A stretch of DNA of 64,000 nucleotides, taken from positions 1-64,000 of the forward strand of contig NZ_QEHM01000006.1 in NCBI RefSeq assembly GCF_003116585.1, read 5' to 3'. Position numbers and translations under genes: made by a program. Positions within the stretch are counted from its first letter, which is position 1. The number at the start of each line of letters is the position of its first letter. Below the pieces are notes generated by a model. It had not been told where the DNA came from. It was given only the letters and a program-made list of their open reading frames with translations, and made no database searches. This document shows, piece by piece, positions 24,750 through 34,163 of the stretch. The DNA is from Albibacillus kandeliae. GTDB lineage: Bacteria; Pseudomonadota; Alphaproteobacteria; Rhodobacterales; Rhodobacteraceae.

Positions 24750-25460
24750 TCAGGCGCTGAACAGCGTCCCGACGAGGTAGGCGATGGAGGCGGCGGCCCC
24801 GCCGATGCCCAGCGTCTCGAGGCCCGAACGCCACCAGGGCGAGAGCGACCAGATGCTCTTGAGCGCGCCGATGGCGAAGAAACTGCACCCGGTCATCCAG
24901 GCCGAGATGGTGAAGGGCCCCGGCAGCGAGGCGATGAAGGGCACCAGCGGCACCATTCCCGCGACGAGAAAGGCGCCGAAAGTCGCCAGGGCCGCCCGCA
25001 TCGGGTGCGGGTCCACCCCGCCCAGCCCGTATTCGCCCTCGATCATCAGGTCGACCCAGTTGTCGCGGTTCGAGGTGATCTCGTCCGTGGCCTCCTCCAG
25101 CACGGTGCCCGAGAGCCCCTTGCGTTCGAGGATGGCAAGCACCTCGGCCCGCTCGCCCTCGGGGTACTTGGCGATGTGCCGCGTCTCGATGGCGCGGATG
25201 CGGCGCAGGTTGTCCTGATCGGCCTTGGTGCCCGAGTAGTTGCTGGCGGCCATGGAAAACCCGTCGGCCAGCACGTTGGCAAAGCCCAGCGCCACGATCA
25301 CGAAGGGCGAGAGCCCTGCCCCCGCCACCCCGGCGACGATGGCGAAGGTGGTGACCGATCCGTCGATGGCCCCGTAGACAAGGTCGCGCAGGATGCCCCG
25401 TCCGGGCGGCGCGTCGATCCTCGCGGCGATCTCTTCCGGCGAGTGTCCGTGATCCGTCAT
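24750..25460 (-). CDS. VIT family (CCC1/VIT1-like) metal transporter
   Basis: 236 residues. LRDLVYGAIDGSVTTFAIVA with GFANVLADGFSMAASNYSGT are the first membrane helices with the Asp/Glu metal-path residues of the VIT1/CCC1 family; the cytosolic loop TDEITSNRDNWVDLMIEGEY is also conserved. About five membrane helices in total. Relatives move iron or manganese. It lies upstream of ileS in the same direction but separated by 220 nt. Confidence 0.85.
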   Translation of the reverse strand: MTDHGHSPEEIAARIDAPPGRGILRDLVYGAIDGSVTTFAIVAGVAGAGLSPFVIVALGFANVLADGFSMAASNYSGTKADQDNLRRIRAIETRHIAKYPEGERAEVLAILERKGLSGTVLEEATDEITSNRDNWVDLMIEGEYGLGGVDPHPMRAALATFGAFLVAGMVPLVPFIASLPGPFTISAWMTGCSFFAIGALKSIWSLSPWWRSGLETLGIGGAAASIAYLVGTLFSA

Positions 25461-25514
25461 CGACCGCCCCCTGCTGGCTGGCCGCCGGTCGCGGCCGCTA
25501 CGGGTGGCAGTATG

Positions 25515-26516
25515 TCAGGCCTTTTCCTTGGAAAACAGACCCGTAAGCGCCCGGCGCACGATGGTTCGCACAGAGGGACGGCGCACCGAAGTAAAGGGCA
25601 GCGGACGGCAGACCTCGATGGCGGCGACGCCGACACGGGCCGAGAGCGCGCCGTTGACCAGCCCCTCGCCAAAACGGCGCGACAGCTTGGTCAGCAGCGA
25701 GCCGCCGAGAATGGGTTCGAGGAAATCGTCCCCCACAGCCACTGCGCCGGTGGCGACGAGGTGGGTGAACACCGCCCGTGTCAGCCGCCAGCTGCCCAGA
25801 AAGCCCGAGCGCCCGCCGTAGATCTCGGCGATGCGGCGGATCATCCGAAGCGAGGCCGTCAGGGCGGTGATCACGTCGGCCAGCGCCAGCGGCACCAGCG
25901 CGGTGACCGTCGCCACCTGCCGCGCCGCGGCCTCCACCTCGCGCACCGCGGCGGCATCAAGGGGGGCCAGCAGCTCGGACTCGGCGAGGGCCAGCACGGC
26001 GGCGGCGTCGAACTGTTCAGCCGCCCGCTCCTTCAGCCGCTCGCGCCCCCATCGGGTTTCCTCGCGATGGGCATAGAATGCCAGCAGACGGTCCGAGACC
26101 GCGCGCGCGGCCTTGAGGTCGTCCTCGGCAAGCGCCGCGTCTGCCTCGCGCCGCAGCGAGTCGATCCGCCCGAGCCGGGCGAAGGCCGCCAGTTCGCGCA
26201 GCGCGATCAGCAGGGCGACGAAGAGCAGCGCCGTGAAGATCACGGTGACGAGCCAGCCCAGCACCGGCACCCGCTGCAGCAGGTCGGTGACGAAGTTCCA
26301 CGCGGCCACCGAGACCACCGCGCCCAGCCCCGCCCCCGCGAGGCCCCAGAACCACCGGGTCAGACGGGAGGGCCGGCGCGCGGCGAGGCGTGCGGCCATC
26401 TGCATCGCCTGCCCCTCGGGTGCGGGAAGCCCGAGGTCGGGCACCGGCGGCGCCTCGGCCACGTGGGTGCCCTGCCCTTCCTCTTCCAGATCGATCAGCA
26501 CCGGCCCCTTGGTCAT
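25515..26516 (-). CDS. YcjF-like membrane protein (TIGR01620/DUF697)
   Basis: 333 residues from ATG 26516. Two membrane helices (GLAGAGLGAVVSVAAWNFV and VLGWLVTVIFTALLFVALLI) come after a cytosolic proline-rich N-terminus; the C-terminal DUF697-like part includes VTALVPLALADVITALTASL and AEIYGGRSGFLGSWRLTRAV. Enterobacterial YcjF is encoded beside YcjX, as here, with a GNAT gene inserted between them. Role unknown; the pair is linked to stress in enterobacteria. The start overlaps the GNAT stop (ATGA). Confidence 0.75.
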   Translation of the reverse strand: MTKGPVLIDLEEEGQGTHVAEAPPVPDLGLPAPEGQAMQMAARLAARRPSRLTRWFWGLAGAGLGAVVSVAAWNFVTDLLQRVPVLGWLVTVIFTALLFVALLIALRELAAFARLGRIDSLRREADAALAEDDLKAARAVSDRLLAFYAHREETRWGRERLKERAAEQFDAAAVLALAESELLAPLDAAAVREVEAAARQVATVTALVPLALADVITALTASLRMIRRIAEIYGGRSGFLGSWRLTRAVFTHLVATGAVAVGDDFLEPILGGSLLTKLSRRFGEGLVNGALSARVGVAAIEVCRPLPFTSVRRPSVRTIVRRALTGLFSKEKA

Positions 26517-26962
26517 GCACACGCCTCCCCGGCCCAGATGTAGGTGATGTCGGGCAGCTGTTCGGCCCGATCGCGCCCGTCGCCGCGCGCGTGTTCGACA
26601 AAGCCCTCGCGCAGGTAGAACCGCTGGGCCCCGCCATTGTCCTGCGAACAGCGCAGCCACAGCGCCCGCGCCTCCTGCTTGGCCTCGTCCAGCATCTGCT
26701 TGCCGATCCCGAGCCCCTTGGCCCGCGCGTCGAGGTAGAGCGCGCAGATCTCCTCGCCGTCGCGGGCGAGAAAGCCGCGCACCGCGCCGTTGACGCTGGC
26801 CACCCGCACCCAGCCCCGCGCAATCATCACCGCGCAGTAGCGGATGCAGTCCACCCGCCCGTAGAGATGCGGCATCCAGTCCGCCTCGCGCTGGGTATGC
26901 CACAGGATGCGGCCCAGCGCGACCGCGTCGGTCAGGCGGGCATCGCGCAGCCGCAGCCTCAC
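26513..26962 (-). CDS. GNAT family N-acetyltransferase
   Basis: 149 residues from GTG 26962. LYLDARAKGLGIGKQMLDEA is the acetyl-CoA binding motif A, and GGAQRFYLREGFVEH is motif B. Substrate not known. It overlaps ycjX upstream (GTGA) and the ycjF-like gene downstream (ATGA), so the three are probably translated as one unit, which is an unusual insertion in this pair. Confidence 0.85.
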   Translation of the reverse strand: MRLRLRDARLTDAVALGRILWHTQREADWMPHLYGRVDCIRYCAVMIARGWVRVASVNGAVRGFLARDGEEICALYLDARAKGLGIGKQMLDEAKQEARALWLRCSQDNGGAQRFYLREGFVEHARGDGRDRAEQLPDITYIWAGEACA

Positions 26963-28365
26963 AGCCGGTCCCCGATCAAGAACTGCGCTGCGCGGTCCAG
27001 CCGGATATGTGGCGGCCCCTCGCCGGGGCGCAGGGTAAGCGCCGCCGGCGCAAAGGACATCGCCTCGAAACTTTCGTCCAGCCAGCCGGTGCGACCGCTG
27101 TCGAACAGCGCCGAGGGGCTCTCCGGCAGCTCGCCGGGATAAAAGGCCGCCGCCTTGCCACTGTCGAGCAGGCGTCCGCGCACCATGTGCAATTCCTGCC
27201 CGTCGTGGGTGCGCGTCTCCTCGGTGGTGGCCCGCAGGGCGGCCAGCGAGAGCGCCGCCGTCTCGGCCCCGGCAAATCGGGCGCGCTCGGTCGCGTCGCG
27301 CACCAGCGTCTCCATCAGCGCGGTCAGGCGCGGGTGCTGGGTGTGGTGCAGGTGGTCGGCCTTGGTGGCGGCAAAGAGGATCTTCTCGACCCGCCGCCCG
27401 CGCAGCAAGCGTGACAGGAAGGCGTTGCGCCCGGGTCGGAAGGCCCCGAGGATCTCGGCCAGCACCTTGCGCGTGTCGGCCACCGCCGCCGGCCCACGGT
27501 GCAGCGCGCCCAGCAGGTCGACCAGCACCACCTGCCGGTCGATCCGCGCGAAGTGATCGCGGAAGAAGGGCTGCACCACCCGGGACTTGTAGACCTCGAA
27601 GCGGCGCTCCATCTCGCGCCAGAGCGACCGGCGCGGGGCGCCCGATTGCGGCGGAAGCGGCGCGAAGGTCAGCACCGGCGAGCCCGCAAGATCGCCCGGC
27701 AGCAGGAACCGACCCGGCGTCAGATCGGCCCGCCCCGCGGCGCGCGCGGCTTCGAGATAGGCCGTGAAAGACTGCGCCAGCGCCTGCGCGCGCGGTTCGT
27801 CCAGCGGCTGCGTGGCGTCCTCGGCCCCGGCGAGCGCGAGAAAGGCGGCCGCCTCGGTGCGCGGCGCGACGCGCTTCAGCGTATCCTCGGACCAGGCGGC
27901 ATAGGATTTGTCGAGCAGGGCCAGGTCCAGCAGCCATTCGCCGGGGTAGTCGACGATATCCAGATGCACCGTGCGCGGCCCCTGCAGCCCGGCCAGCAGG
28001 CCCGAGGGGCGGACCCGGAGCGAGAGCCGCAGTTCCGAAACGGCGCGCGTGCTCTCGGGCCAGTGGGGCGCGGCGCCGGTCAGGGCGGCGATGTGGTTCT
28101 CGTAGTCGAACCGGGGCACCGTGTCGTCGGGCTGGGGCTGGAGAAAGGCCGCTTCGATGCGCCCCTCCTGCGCCGCCGCGAGGCCCGGCATGCGGCCCCG
28201 GTCGATCAGGTTGGCGATCAGCGAGGTGATGAAAACCGTCTTGCCCGCCCGCGCGAGGCCGGTGACGCCAAGCCGCACCGTGGGCTCGAACATCGAGCCC
28301 GACAGCAGGTCACCCACCTGGTCGGCGCGGCGGATCAGCCCGTCGGCAAGTGATGAAATGACCAA
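26959..28365 (-). CDS. ycjX: YcjX-family (DUF463) P-loop NTPase
   Basis: 468 residues. The Walker A-like GLARAGKTVFITSLIANL at residue 35 is typical of YcjX/DUF463, as are HLDIVDYPGEWLLDLALL and the later VLVDLLGALHRG. YcjX is a dynamin-like GTPase-related protein of unknown function, paired with YcjF. The TTG start (28365) is taken for length agreement, with MFEPTVRLGVTG as conserved beginning nearby; the true start may be a little downstream. Confidence 0.88.
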   Translation of the reverse strand: MVISSLADGLIRRADQVGDLLSGSMFEPTVRLGVTGLARAGKTVFITSLIANLIDRGRMPGLAAAQEGRIEAAFLQPQPDDTVPRFDYENHIAALTGAAPHWPESTRAVSELRLSLRVRPSGLLAGLQGPRTVHLDIVDYPGEWLLDLALLDKSYAAWSEDTLKRVAPRTEAAAFLALAGAEDATQPLDEPRAQALAQSFTAYLEAARAAGRADLTPGRFLLPGDLAGSPVLTFAPLPPQSGAPRRSLWREMERRFEVYKSRVVQPFFRDHFARIDRQVVLVDLLGALHRGPAAVADTRKVLAEILGAFRPGRNAFLSRLLRGRRVEKILFAATKADHLHHTQHPRLTALMETLVRDATERARFAGAETAALSLAALRATTEETRTHDGQELHMVRGRLLDSGKAAAFYPGELPESPSALFDSGRTGWLDESFEAMSFAPAALTLRPGEGPPHIRLDRAAQFLIGDRL

Positions 28366-28515
28366 TCTTCCGCCTCGTCCGTTCGCTTGCCCGATACCGG
28401 TTTCGGATCAAGATAGGCAGCCCCGCGCCGCGTTACCAGCCATTACCTTGCCCCGGCGTGGCGGCCCGCGCCCGCCGGACTTGCCGCGCGACGTGGCGCA
28501 GGCTAGAGCCGACCC

Positions 28516-29283
28516 ATGCCACGCTATGCTCTCAAAGTCGAATATCACGGCGCCCCCTTCGCCGGTTGGCAGCGCCAGGCCGACCAGCCCTCGGTCCAGG
28601 GGGCCATCGAGGCCGCGCTCGCCCGTCTCGAGCCGCGCGCCCATACCATCGCCGCCGCCGGGCGGACCGATGCCGGGGTGCACGGGCTGGGCCAGGTCGC
28701 CCATTGCGACATGGAGCGCGAGTGGGACCCCTTCCGCCTGTCCGAGGCGCTGAACTTTCACCTCAAGCCCGACCCGGTCGCCATCGTGGCCTGCGCCCGG
28801 GTGGAGGACGACTGGCACGCCCGGTTCTCGGCCGTCGAGCGCGAGTACCTGTTCCGCATCCTCGTGCGCCGCGCGCCGGAAACCCACGATCACGGGCAGG
28901 TCTGGCGCGTGAACAACCCGCTCGACATCGCCGCGATGCAGGCCGGGGCCGACCTGCTGATCGGCCGGCACGATTTCACCACCTTCCGCTCGTCCATCTG
29001 CCAGGCCGCGAGCCCGGAGAAGACGCTGGACGAGCTGACGGTCTATGCCGCCGAGGGCCTCTCCGGCCCGGAGGTCCGGTTCCGCGTCCGGGCACGCTCC
29101 TTCCTGCACAACCAGGTCCGCAGCTTCGTCGGCACCCTGGAACGTGTCGGCGCAGGCGCATGGTCCCCCGGCGACGTGCAAACTGCCCTCGACGCCCGCG
29201 ACCGCGCCGCCTGCGGCCCGGTCTGCCCACCGCAGGGGCTCTACCTCAAGCGCGTTGGCTACCCGGTGGATCCCTTCGGCTGA
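28516..29283 (+). CDS. truA: tRNA pseudouridine(38-40) synthase
   Basis: 255 residues. The catalytic Asp is in [16 protein letters not shown]; other family marks are [28 protein letters not shown] and [18 protein letters not shown]. It modifies uridines 38-40 in the anticodon arm. Start ATG 28516. Divergent from ycjX across 150 nt. Confidence 0.96.
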   Translation: MPRYALKVEYHGAPFAGWQRQADQPSVQGAIEAALARLEPRAHTIAAAGRTDAGVHGLGQVAHCDMEREWDPFRLSEALNFHLKPDPVAIVACARVEDDWHARFSAVEREYLFRILVRRAPETHDHGQVWRVNNPLDIAAMQAGADLLIGRHDFTTFRSSICQAASPEKTLDELTVYAAEGLSGPEVRFRVRARSFLHNQVRSFVGTLERVGAGAWSPGDVQTALDARDRAACGPVCPPQGLYLKRVGYPVDPFG

Positions 29284-29299
29284 GGGAGCCCTTGGCCGC

Positions 29300-29606
29300 C
29301 TTGGCCCTTGGATGGGGCGAGGAGGTTGGTGGGGTTGCGGTTGGTGGGGTCGTGTTTGTTGGTCCATCTGTGTGCGGAGAGGCGCATGGCGAGGCAGTCG
29401 TTGGCGGAGCAGCGGTGGGCAGATTTGCCTTCGGCGGAACTCCGATTGGAAAGGTTGCCTTTGGCGGAACCACAGTCGGCGGAACGGCGGTTGGTAAGGC
29501 AGCCTTTGACCGAACCGCTGTCGACGAAGCGACTGTCAGTTCGAGCAACCGTCCGCAGTGCCGCCGTGCTCAGGACAGCAGCCGGCAAAGTGCCACTTCT
29601 GGTTGA
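29300..29606 (+). repeat. 15-nt periodic repeat region downstream of truA
   Basis: From about 29320 to 29545 the plus-strand frame in phase 3 reads in five-residue steps of the type xGGTx / xGKAA (for example AFGGTPIGKV, AFGGTTVGGT, AVGKAAFDRT), a pentapeptide-repeat-like periodicity with GGCGGAAC recurring in the DNA. No start codon with a ribosome site is obvious, and the minus-strand frame is Pro/Thr-rich. It may be a decayed pentapeptide gene or a degenerate tandem repeat. From 29607 to 29881 I see nothing further. Confidence 0.45.
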
Positions 29607-29881
29607 TCGGCGGCCCTCCCTCGGACCTGTCTGATCGTTTGCGAGGCGTCGGCGTCCCTTTAGAGGATTACGCTGACTGACGCCAACACCCTCTCAGCTC
29701 TCTCCCAAGTCCCACATCCTACGCCGTTTCACAGACTGCAAAGCGCAGCGAACAACGGAACCCGACAGACCGGAAACGGCTGACGCGCACGCCTCCTTAC
29801 CCTGACTTCATGAACACCTCCCTTTCCGCAGCCCAGACGCCGCAATTATACCGATTTTTCATCTGATTGAGCTTCCTCCTC

Positions 29882-30262
29882 TCAAAACAAGTCCACCTCC
29901 CCAGTCACTCTGCCGGCTTCGTCCACGATGGACCGGCGCGCGCCCCCCGAGAGGGCACGGGCAAGGTCCCGCAGACTGATCCGGGCAAGGGGCGCACTCA
30001 TATCCAGCACCGCTGCATCCCCGACCATTTCTCCCATCGCCCCGACATAATCGCCGAGCTCATTCAGCGTCTGCACGATCAAGTCGATACCCTGCAGGTT
30101 CTCCAGGGTTTCCCGCGTCGAGGGCTCCTCGCCCAGGATCGAGCGCCCGATCGCATCCTCCAATGCTCGGCCGTCCCTTTGCAGCACATGCAATTCGTCC
30201 GCGACCCGCCGCAAGAGTTGGCCCAGCGGCTGAGGTGGGGCCGGTGGCGGCGTCATGATCAC
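29882..30262 (-). CDS. Small protein at the end of the chemotaxis operon
   Basis: About 126 residues. A long helical N-terminal half with LLRRVADELHVLQRDGRALE and LENLQGIDLIVQTLNELGDY, then LARISLRDLARALSGG. No domain recognised. The GTG start (30262) overlaps the receiver gene stop as GTGA; ATG 30256 is an alternative. As it closes a che operon and is mostly helical it might be a chemotaxis adaptor or a phosphatase-like factor, but this is inference. Confidence 0.6.
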   Translation of the reverse strand: MIMTPPPAPPQPLGQLLRRVADELHVLQRDGRALEDAIGRSILGEEPSTRETLENLQGIDLIVQTLNELGDYVGAMGEMVGDAAVLDMSAPLARISLRDLARALSGGARRSIVDEAGRVTGEVDLF

Positions 30263-30645
30263 AGCGGCCCGACAACCTGCTGAATGCAGTTCTTCAACTG
30301 CGGCGTGGTAAAGGGTTTCTGAATGAAGTTGTTCATCCCGAGCTGCCGACCCGTCGACAGGATCTTCTGATCGACCCGGCCACTGACGAGGATGAAACCG
30401 ATCTTCTGCGTCGTCTTTCCCTGCCGCAGCGCATGAAGGAGGTGAAGCCCGTCCATGCCCGGCATGTTGTAGTCGGAAATCACGAGGTGCGCCGGACGCT
30501 GCCCGAGGGACTGCAGCGCCGAGGGCCCGTCCTTGCTGAAGTCGATCTTCTTGATGCCCATTTCTTCCAGCGCCATGATGATCAGGCTGCGGCTTGTCGA
30601 CATGTCATCGACGACCAGGATGGAAAGCGAGTCTCTCAGAGCCAT
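30259..30645 (-). CDS. CheY-like response regulator (receiver only)
   Basis: 128 residues. ILVVDDMSTSR holds the acidic pocket, LVISDYNMPGMDGLHLL the phosphoacceptor aspartate, LVSG the Ser/Thr switch and IQKPF the lysine. No output domain, so it is a CheY-type single receiver, the second in this operon. One may move to the motor while the other acts as a phosphate sink, as in Sinorhizobium and Rhodobacter. Confidence 0.9.
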   Translation of the reverse strand: MALRDSLSILVVDDMSTSRSLIIMALEEMGIKKIDFSKDGPSALQSLGQRPAHLVISDYNMPGMDGLHLLHALRQGKTTQKIGFILVSGRVDQKILSTGRQLGMNNFIQKPFTTPQLKNCIQQVVGPL

Positions 30646-30681
30646 GATGACATTCCTTTTTCTGTCCGTTTGCGCGCCGGA

Positions 30682-31545
30682 TCAGACGCGGCGAAAGGTG
30701 GTCTTTCCAACGAGTTCCAGTTGATCTCGCAACTCCGGCCCGATCCTTTCGGAATGGCCGATGAACAGGTATCCGCCGGGTTCCAAAAGGTTGGCCAAGG
30801 CAGCCCAGATGCGCGCCTGCGTGGATTCCTGCATGTAGATCATCACGTTACGACAGAAAATCGCGCCAAAGGGACCCCGCACTGGCCATGGCTCCATGAA
30901 GTTCATGTAGCGAAAACTGATGAGGGCGCGCGCCTCCTGGCGAACGGACACAGCCTCGGGCCTTGCTCCCGGTTCGAAGAGCAATTGAGCGTGGTCGGTA
31001 GGAACCCCGCTCGCGGCCGAAGCCGGGTAGATGCCCTCTTCCGCAGTTGCCAGGACTTCGCGATTGATGTCGGTGGCAAGTATCCTGACATCATGGCGCG
31101 CGACCTCCGGAAAGTGCCGCAATACCACCGAAGCGAGCGAGTAGGGTTCCTCTCCACTGGAACACCCCGCAGACCAGAGACGAACCCGCCCGCCACCGGT
31201 CGCGCGATCCCGTAGTCCTGGCAGTACATCCCGAGCGAAGGTTTCAAAGTGATAATCCTCGCGAAAAAACCGCGTCGTATTGGTTGTCAGCGCCGCCACC
31301 ATGGCGTCGCGCTCCGCAGGATCCTGCCCCGAGGCGATGTGGGCGATGTAATCCGAAAACCGGCTGAACCCACGGCCCCGGACCCGTTTGGCCAGGCGCG
31401 AAAAAACCAGTGCCTCGTTCGAGCCAGGCATGTGGATACCCGCGATGCCGTTCAACATGTCCGCGATCCGTTCGAAATCCCGGGTCGAATACTCGATGTC
31501 GCCAGACACCGGTAATCGCGATGCCTCTGCGCCCGGTGCCGTCAT
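30682..31545 (-). CDS. cheR: Chemotaxis receptor methyltransferase CheR
   Basis: 287 residues. The N-terminal helical domain (DFERIADMLNGIAGIHM) is followed by a SAM-binding domain with LWSAGCSSGEEPYSLASV and the catalytic-region FRYMNFMEPW and IFCRNVMIYM. Methylates glutamates of the MCP. The start overlaps cheW by four bases (ATGA). No CheB partner is encoded in this cluster. Confidence 0.95.
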   Translation of the reverse strand: MTAPGAEASRLPVSGDIEYSTRDFERIADMLNGIAGIHMPGSNEALVFSRLAKRVRGRGFSRFSDYIAHIASGQDPAERDAMVAALTTNTTRFFREDYHFETFARDVLPGLRDRATGGGRVRLWSAGCSSGEEPYSLASVVLRHFPEVARHDVRILATDINREVLATAEEGIYPASAASGVPTDHAQLLFEPGARPEAVSVRQEARALISFRYMNFMEPWPVRGPFGAIFCRNVMIYMQESTQARIWAALANLLEPGGYLFIGHSERIGPELRDQLELVGKTTFRRV

Positions 31546-32012
31546 CCTGCCTCCGCCGTCTCCATGGACTTCGGCAAAACGGTCTTAATGTCGATCACGC
31601 GCAACATGCGTTCCTCGGTCACGATCACACCTTCGATGAAAGCGCGGGTCGCGTCAGAGGCGACGTCGGGCGTCGGTTGCACCTCCGACTGATTGATGCC
31701 GATGATGTCCGCGACCGCATTGACAAGGAACCCGACTGTCTGCGTTCCGACCACCGCGATGACGATGACGTGACGATCATCCGGTTCCGATGGGCGAAGA
31801 CCCAACCGGGCAGAGAGGTCCACGATCGGGACGATCGACCCCCGCAAGTTGATCACCCCCAGAACAAATGGAGGGGCATGGGGCAAAATGGTCGCGGGGG
31901 TCCACCCCCTGATCTCTCGTACCATCATGATATCAATGCAGAAATCCTGCTGCCCGACGCGAAAGGTCACCAATTCGCGCAGGCCGAAGTCCGCAATCTG
32001 GGTCTCAGCCAT
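31542..32012 (-). CDS. cheW: Chemotaxis coupling protein CheW
   Basis: 156 residues from ATG 32012 (GGAAGAGG upstream); a GTG at 32018 overlapping the cheA stop is also possible. The CheW fold is seen in LVTFRVGQQDFCIDIMMVRE, VLGVINLRGSIVPIVDL and FLVNAVADIIGI. It connects receptor and CheA. Overlap with cheR and cheA suggests stoichiometric translation. Confidence 0.94.
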   Translation of the reverse strand: MAETQIADFGLRELVTFRVGQQDFCIDIMMVREIRGWTPATILPHAPPFVLGVINLRGSIVPIVDLSARLGLRPSEPDDRHVIVIAVVGTQTVGFLVNAVADIIGINQSEVQPTPDVASDATRAFIEGVIVTEERMLRVIDIKTVLPKSMETAEAG

Positions 32013-32014
32013 GG

Positions 32015-34156
32015 TCACACCTCTTCCAATCTGGCCCGGTCACCAACGTCTGCAACGGGGCCGGAACGATGCGCGGTTTCCTCCGGGTCGATGATCAGCG
32101 CGATATTTCCGTCCCCTAGGATTGTCGCCGCGGCCACGCCCGGAACATGGCCATAGTTGGTTTCCAGCCCCTTGATCACCACCTGCCGCTGATCGAAAAT
32201 CTGGTCGACTGCGAGCGCCCAACTCTCGGAACCGTCCGACTCGACCAGCAAGAGCACCATGTCGGAAATCGGCGCGGGCGTTCGACGATGTCCGAAAACG
32301 ACGCCGAGGTCGATTACAGGCACCAGCTTGTTGCGGACGGATACAACCTGATTATCCGCTCCTAGTGGATGAATGTCTTCCGCCTTGGGGCGCAGGGTTT
32401 CGACAATCGCGGTGATCGGCACGACCATGGTCTGCCCGGCAACGTCGACGACCATCCCGTCAAGAACCGCAAGCGTGAGGGGAAGGCTTATCGACATTGT
32501 CGTTCCCTTGCCCGGTTGCGAGAAGATGCTTACTCGTCCGCCGAGCTTCTGGATCGCGCTCCGGACCACATCCATTCCGACACCCCGCCCAGAGAGGTTC
32601 GACACTTCCTTGGCAGTTGAAAACCCAGGCAGAAACAGAAGGTTGTCAATCTCCGCGTCCTTGAGAATGGAGTCCCCCGGGATCAGCCCTTTCTCCACGG
32701 CAATCTGGAAGACCTTCTCGCGATTGATCCCTGCTCCATCATCAGACACTTCGATCAGAACCCGGCCAGAGCGATGCGCGGCGGTAAGTTTAACGTGACC
32801 GGTTTCCGCCTTCCCCGCGGCGCGGCGCTGCTCCGGCGGTTCAAGGCCATGGTCAACAGCATTGCGGATCATGTGCGTCAGCGGATCGACAAGACGCTCA
32901 ATAATCGTCTTGTCAACTTCCGTAGTCTCGCCCTCGGTCAGAAAATCGGCGTCCTTACCGGAGAGCTCGGAAGCCTCCCTCACGATCCGCGCCATACGTT
33001 GGAACAGCGGTTTGACCGATTGCGCCCGGATCGCCATCACGCTTTCCTGTATATCCCTGGCAAGATTTCGAAATTCCGCCAGTGACGTTGAAAGTTCTCC
33101 CCGATCCAACAACCCGGCGTCCTTGATGCACTGTGTCAGGACTGCCTGATTGATAACCAGTTCCCCGACCATGTTGATCAACCTGTCGACGAGATCGAGA
33201 TTAACCCTCACCGTTGCTTTCGGGCCAGTCGCAGGTTTGGCCCGTTCTGTTCCTGAATCAGGCGACGAAGCAGCTACCATTGTCGGGGAATCGCTCTCTT
33301 CTGCCGCTACGCCAGAGCTTGCCTGGGCTTCATCATCGACATCTTTGGTCGCGTCTGGTGACCCCTCAGGCATCGTCGCGTCGAGATCGAGGTTGATCTG
33401 CAACTCACAGAGACCGTCGACAAACTCGAACACTTCGCGCAGCGATTGCTCTGACTCTTCGGTCAGTAGGATTACAACCCAGGACAGATATGATTCTCCG
33501 GGATCGACATTCTTCAGATCTGGAAGCCGATCTGTTTCAGCGGTTACCTCGAGTTCTCCTAGTTCGGCGAGTTCCCGAAACAGGAGGGATGTGTCATTGC
33601 CACTGGTATACAGTCCTGCGCTAGGCGTGAACCGAACACAAAAGCGATTTAGCGCAAGCTCCTGGTCTTCGTCATCCGTATTGGTGGGAATCGGCAGGCC
33701 CAACGGAACGAATCCGAAAGTTTCGGATTCAGTGTCATTATCCGGTTTCGCGCTCTCCGACCCTACGACTAGACCGCTCAGTTTCGCCGCGATTTCAGTG
33801 CCGAGATCGCCCTCGACTATCTCATTGTCGCGGCCCGCAGCCACTAGATCGCTCAGGTGATCTGCCGCCCGATGACAGACCTTCATGACGTCATCGTTGG
33901 GTGTCAGTTCCCCTGCTCGCATCACGTCCAAGACCGTTTCGAATTGGTGCGCAAAGTGGACGAGGGCATCGAGGCCAAACGCGGCTGCGCCACCCTTGAT
34001 TGAATGAACAGCCCGGAACACCGCGTTGACGGTTTCCAGGTCGAAGGACTCGTCAGCGATTCCTTCGTCGATTTCGCAAAGACCGTCGTCAAGCGCCTCC
34101 AGCAATTCGTCGCATTCCTGGAAGAAGGTCTGCCTTATCTCGTTTGCTGTGCTCAT
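32015..34156 (-). CDS. cheA: Chemotaxis histidine kinase CheA
   Basis: 713 residues. The Hpt domain has the phospho-histidine in RAVHSIKGGAAAFGLDAL near residue 50. A middle domain (about 170-260, beginning NRFCVRFTPSAGLYTSGND) is followed by an acidic linker. The dimerisation helices start at VNLDLVDRLINMVGELVINQ; the ATPase core has DPLTHMIRNAVDHGLE and GRGVGMDVVRSAI; a CheW-like P5 domain ends the protein. It phosphorylates the CheY proteins encoded on both sides. Confidence 0.96.
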   Translation of the reverse strand: MSTANEIRQTFFQECDELLEALDDGLCEIDEGIADESFDLETVNAVFRAVHSIKGGAAAFGLDALVHFAHQFETVLDVMRAGELTPNDDVMKVCHRAADHLSDLVAAGRDNEIVEGDLGTEIAAKLSGLVVGSESAKPDNDTESETFGFVPLGLPIPTNTDDEDQELALNRFCVRFTPSAGLYTSGNDTSLLFRELAELGELEVTAETDRLPDLKNVDPGESYLSWVVILLTEESEQSLREVFEFVDGLCELQINLDLDATMPEGSPDATKDVDDEAQASSGVAAEESDSPTMVAASSPDSGTERAKPATGPKATVRVNLDLVDRLINMVGELVINQAVLTQCIKDAGLLDRGELSTSLAEFRNLARDIQESVMAIRAQSVKPLFQRMARIVREASELSGKDADFLTEGETTEVDKTIIERLVDPLTHMIRNAVDHGLEPPEQRRAAGKAETGHVKLTAAHRSGRVLIEVSDDGAGINREKVFQIAVEKGLIPGDSILKDAEIDNLLFLPGFSTAKEVSNLSGRGVGMDVVRSAIQKLGGRVSIFSQPGKGTTMSISLPLTLAVLDGMVVDVAGQTMVVPITAIVETLRPKAEDIHPLGADNQVVSVRNKLVPVIDLGVVFGHRRTPAPISDMVLLLVESDGSESWALAVDQIFDQRQVVIKGLETNYGHVPGVAAATILGDGNIALIIDPEETAHRSGPVADVGDRARLEEV

Positions 34157-34163
34157 GGGGTCC

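Noticed and set aside
24558-26543. Plus-strand reading frame of 661 codons over the VIT and ycjF-like genes
   Set aside because: Antisense shadow; Arg/Gly/Pro-rich with no recognisable domain.
28458-29606. 382-codon plus-strand frame overlapping truA
   Set aside because: Out of frame with truA, with no start signal. Only its last part (29300-29606) shows periodicity and is reported as a repeat.
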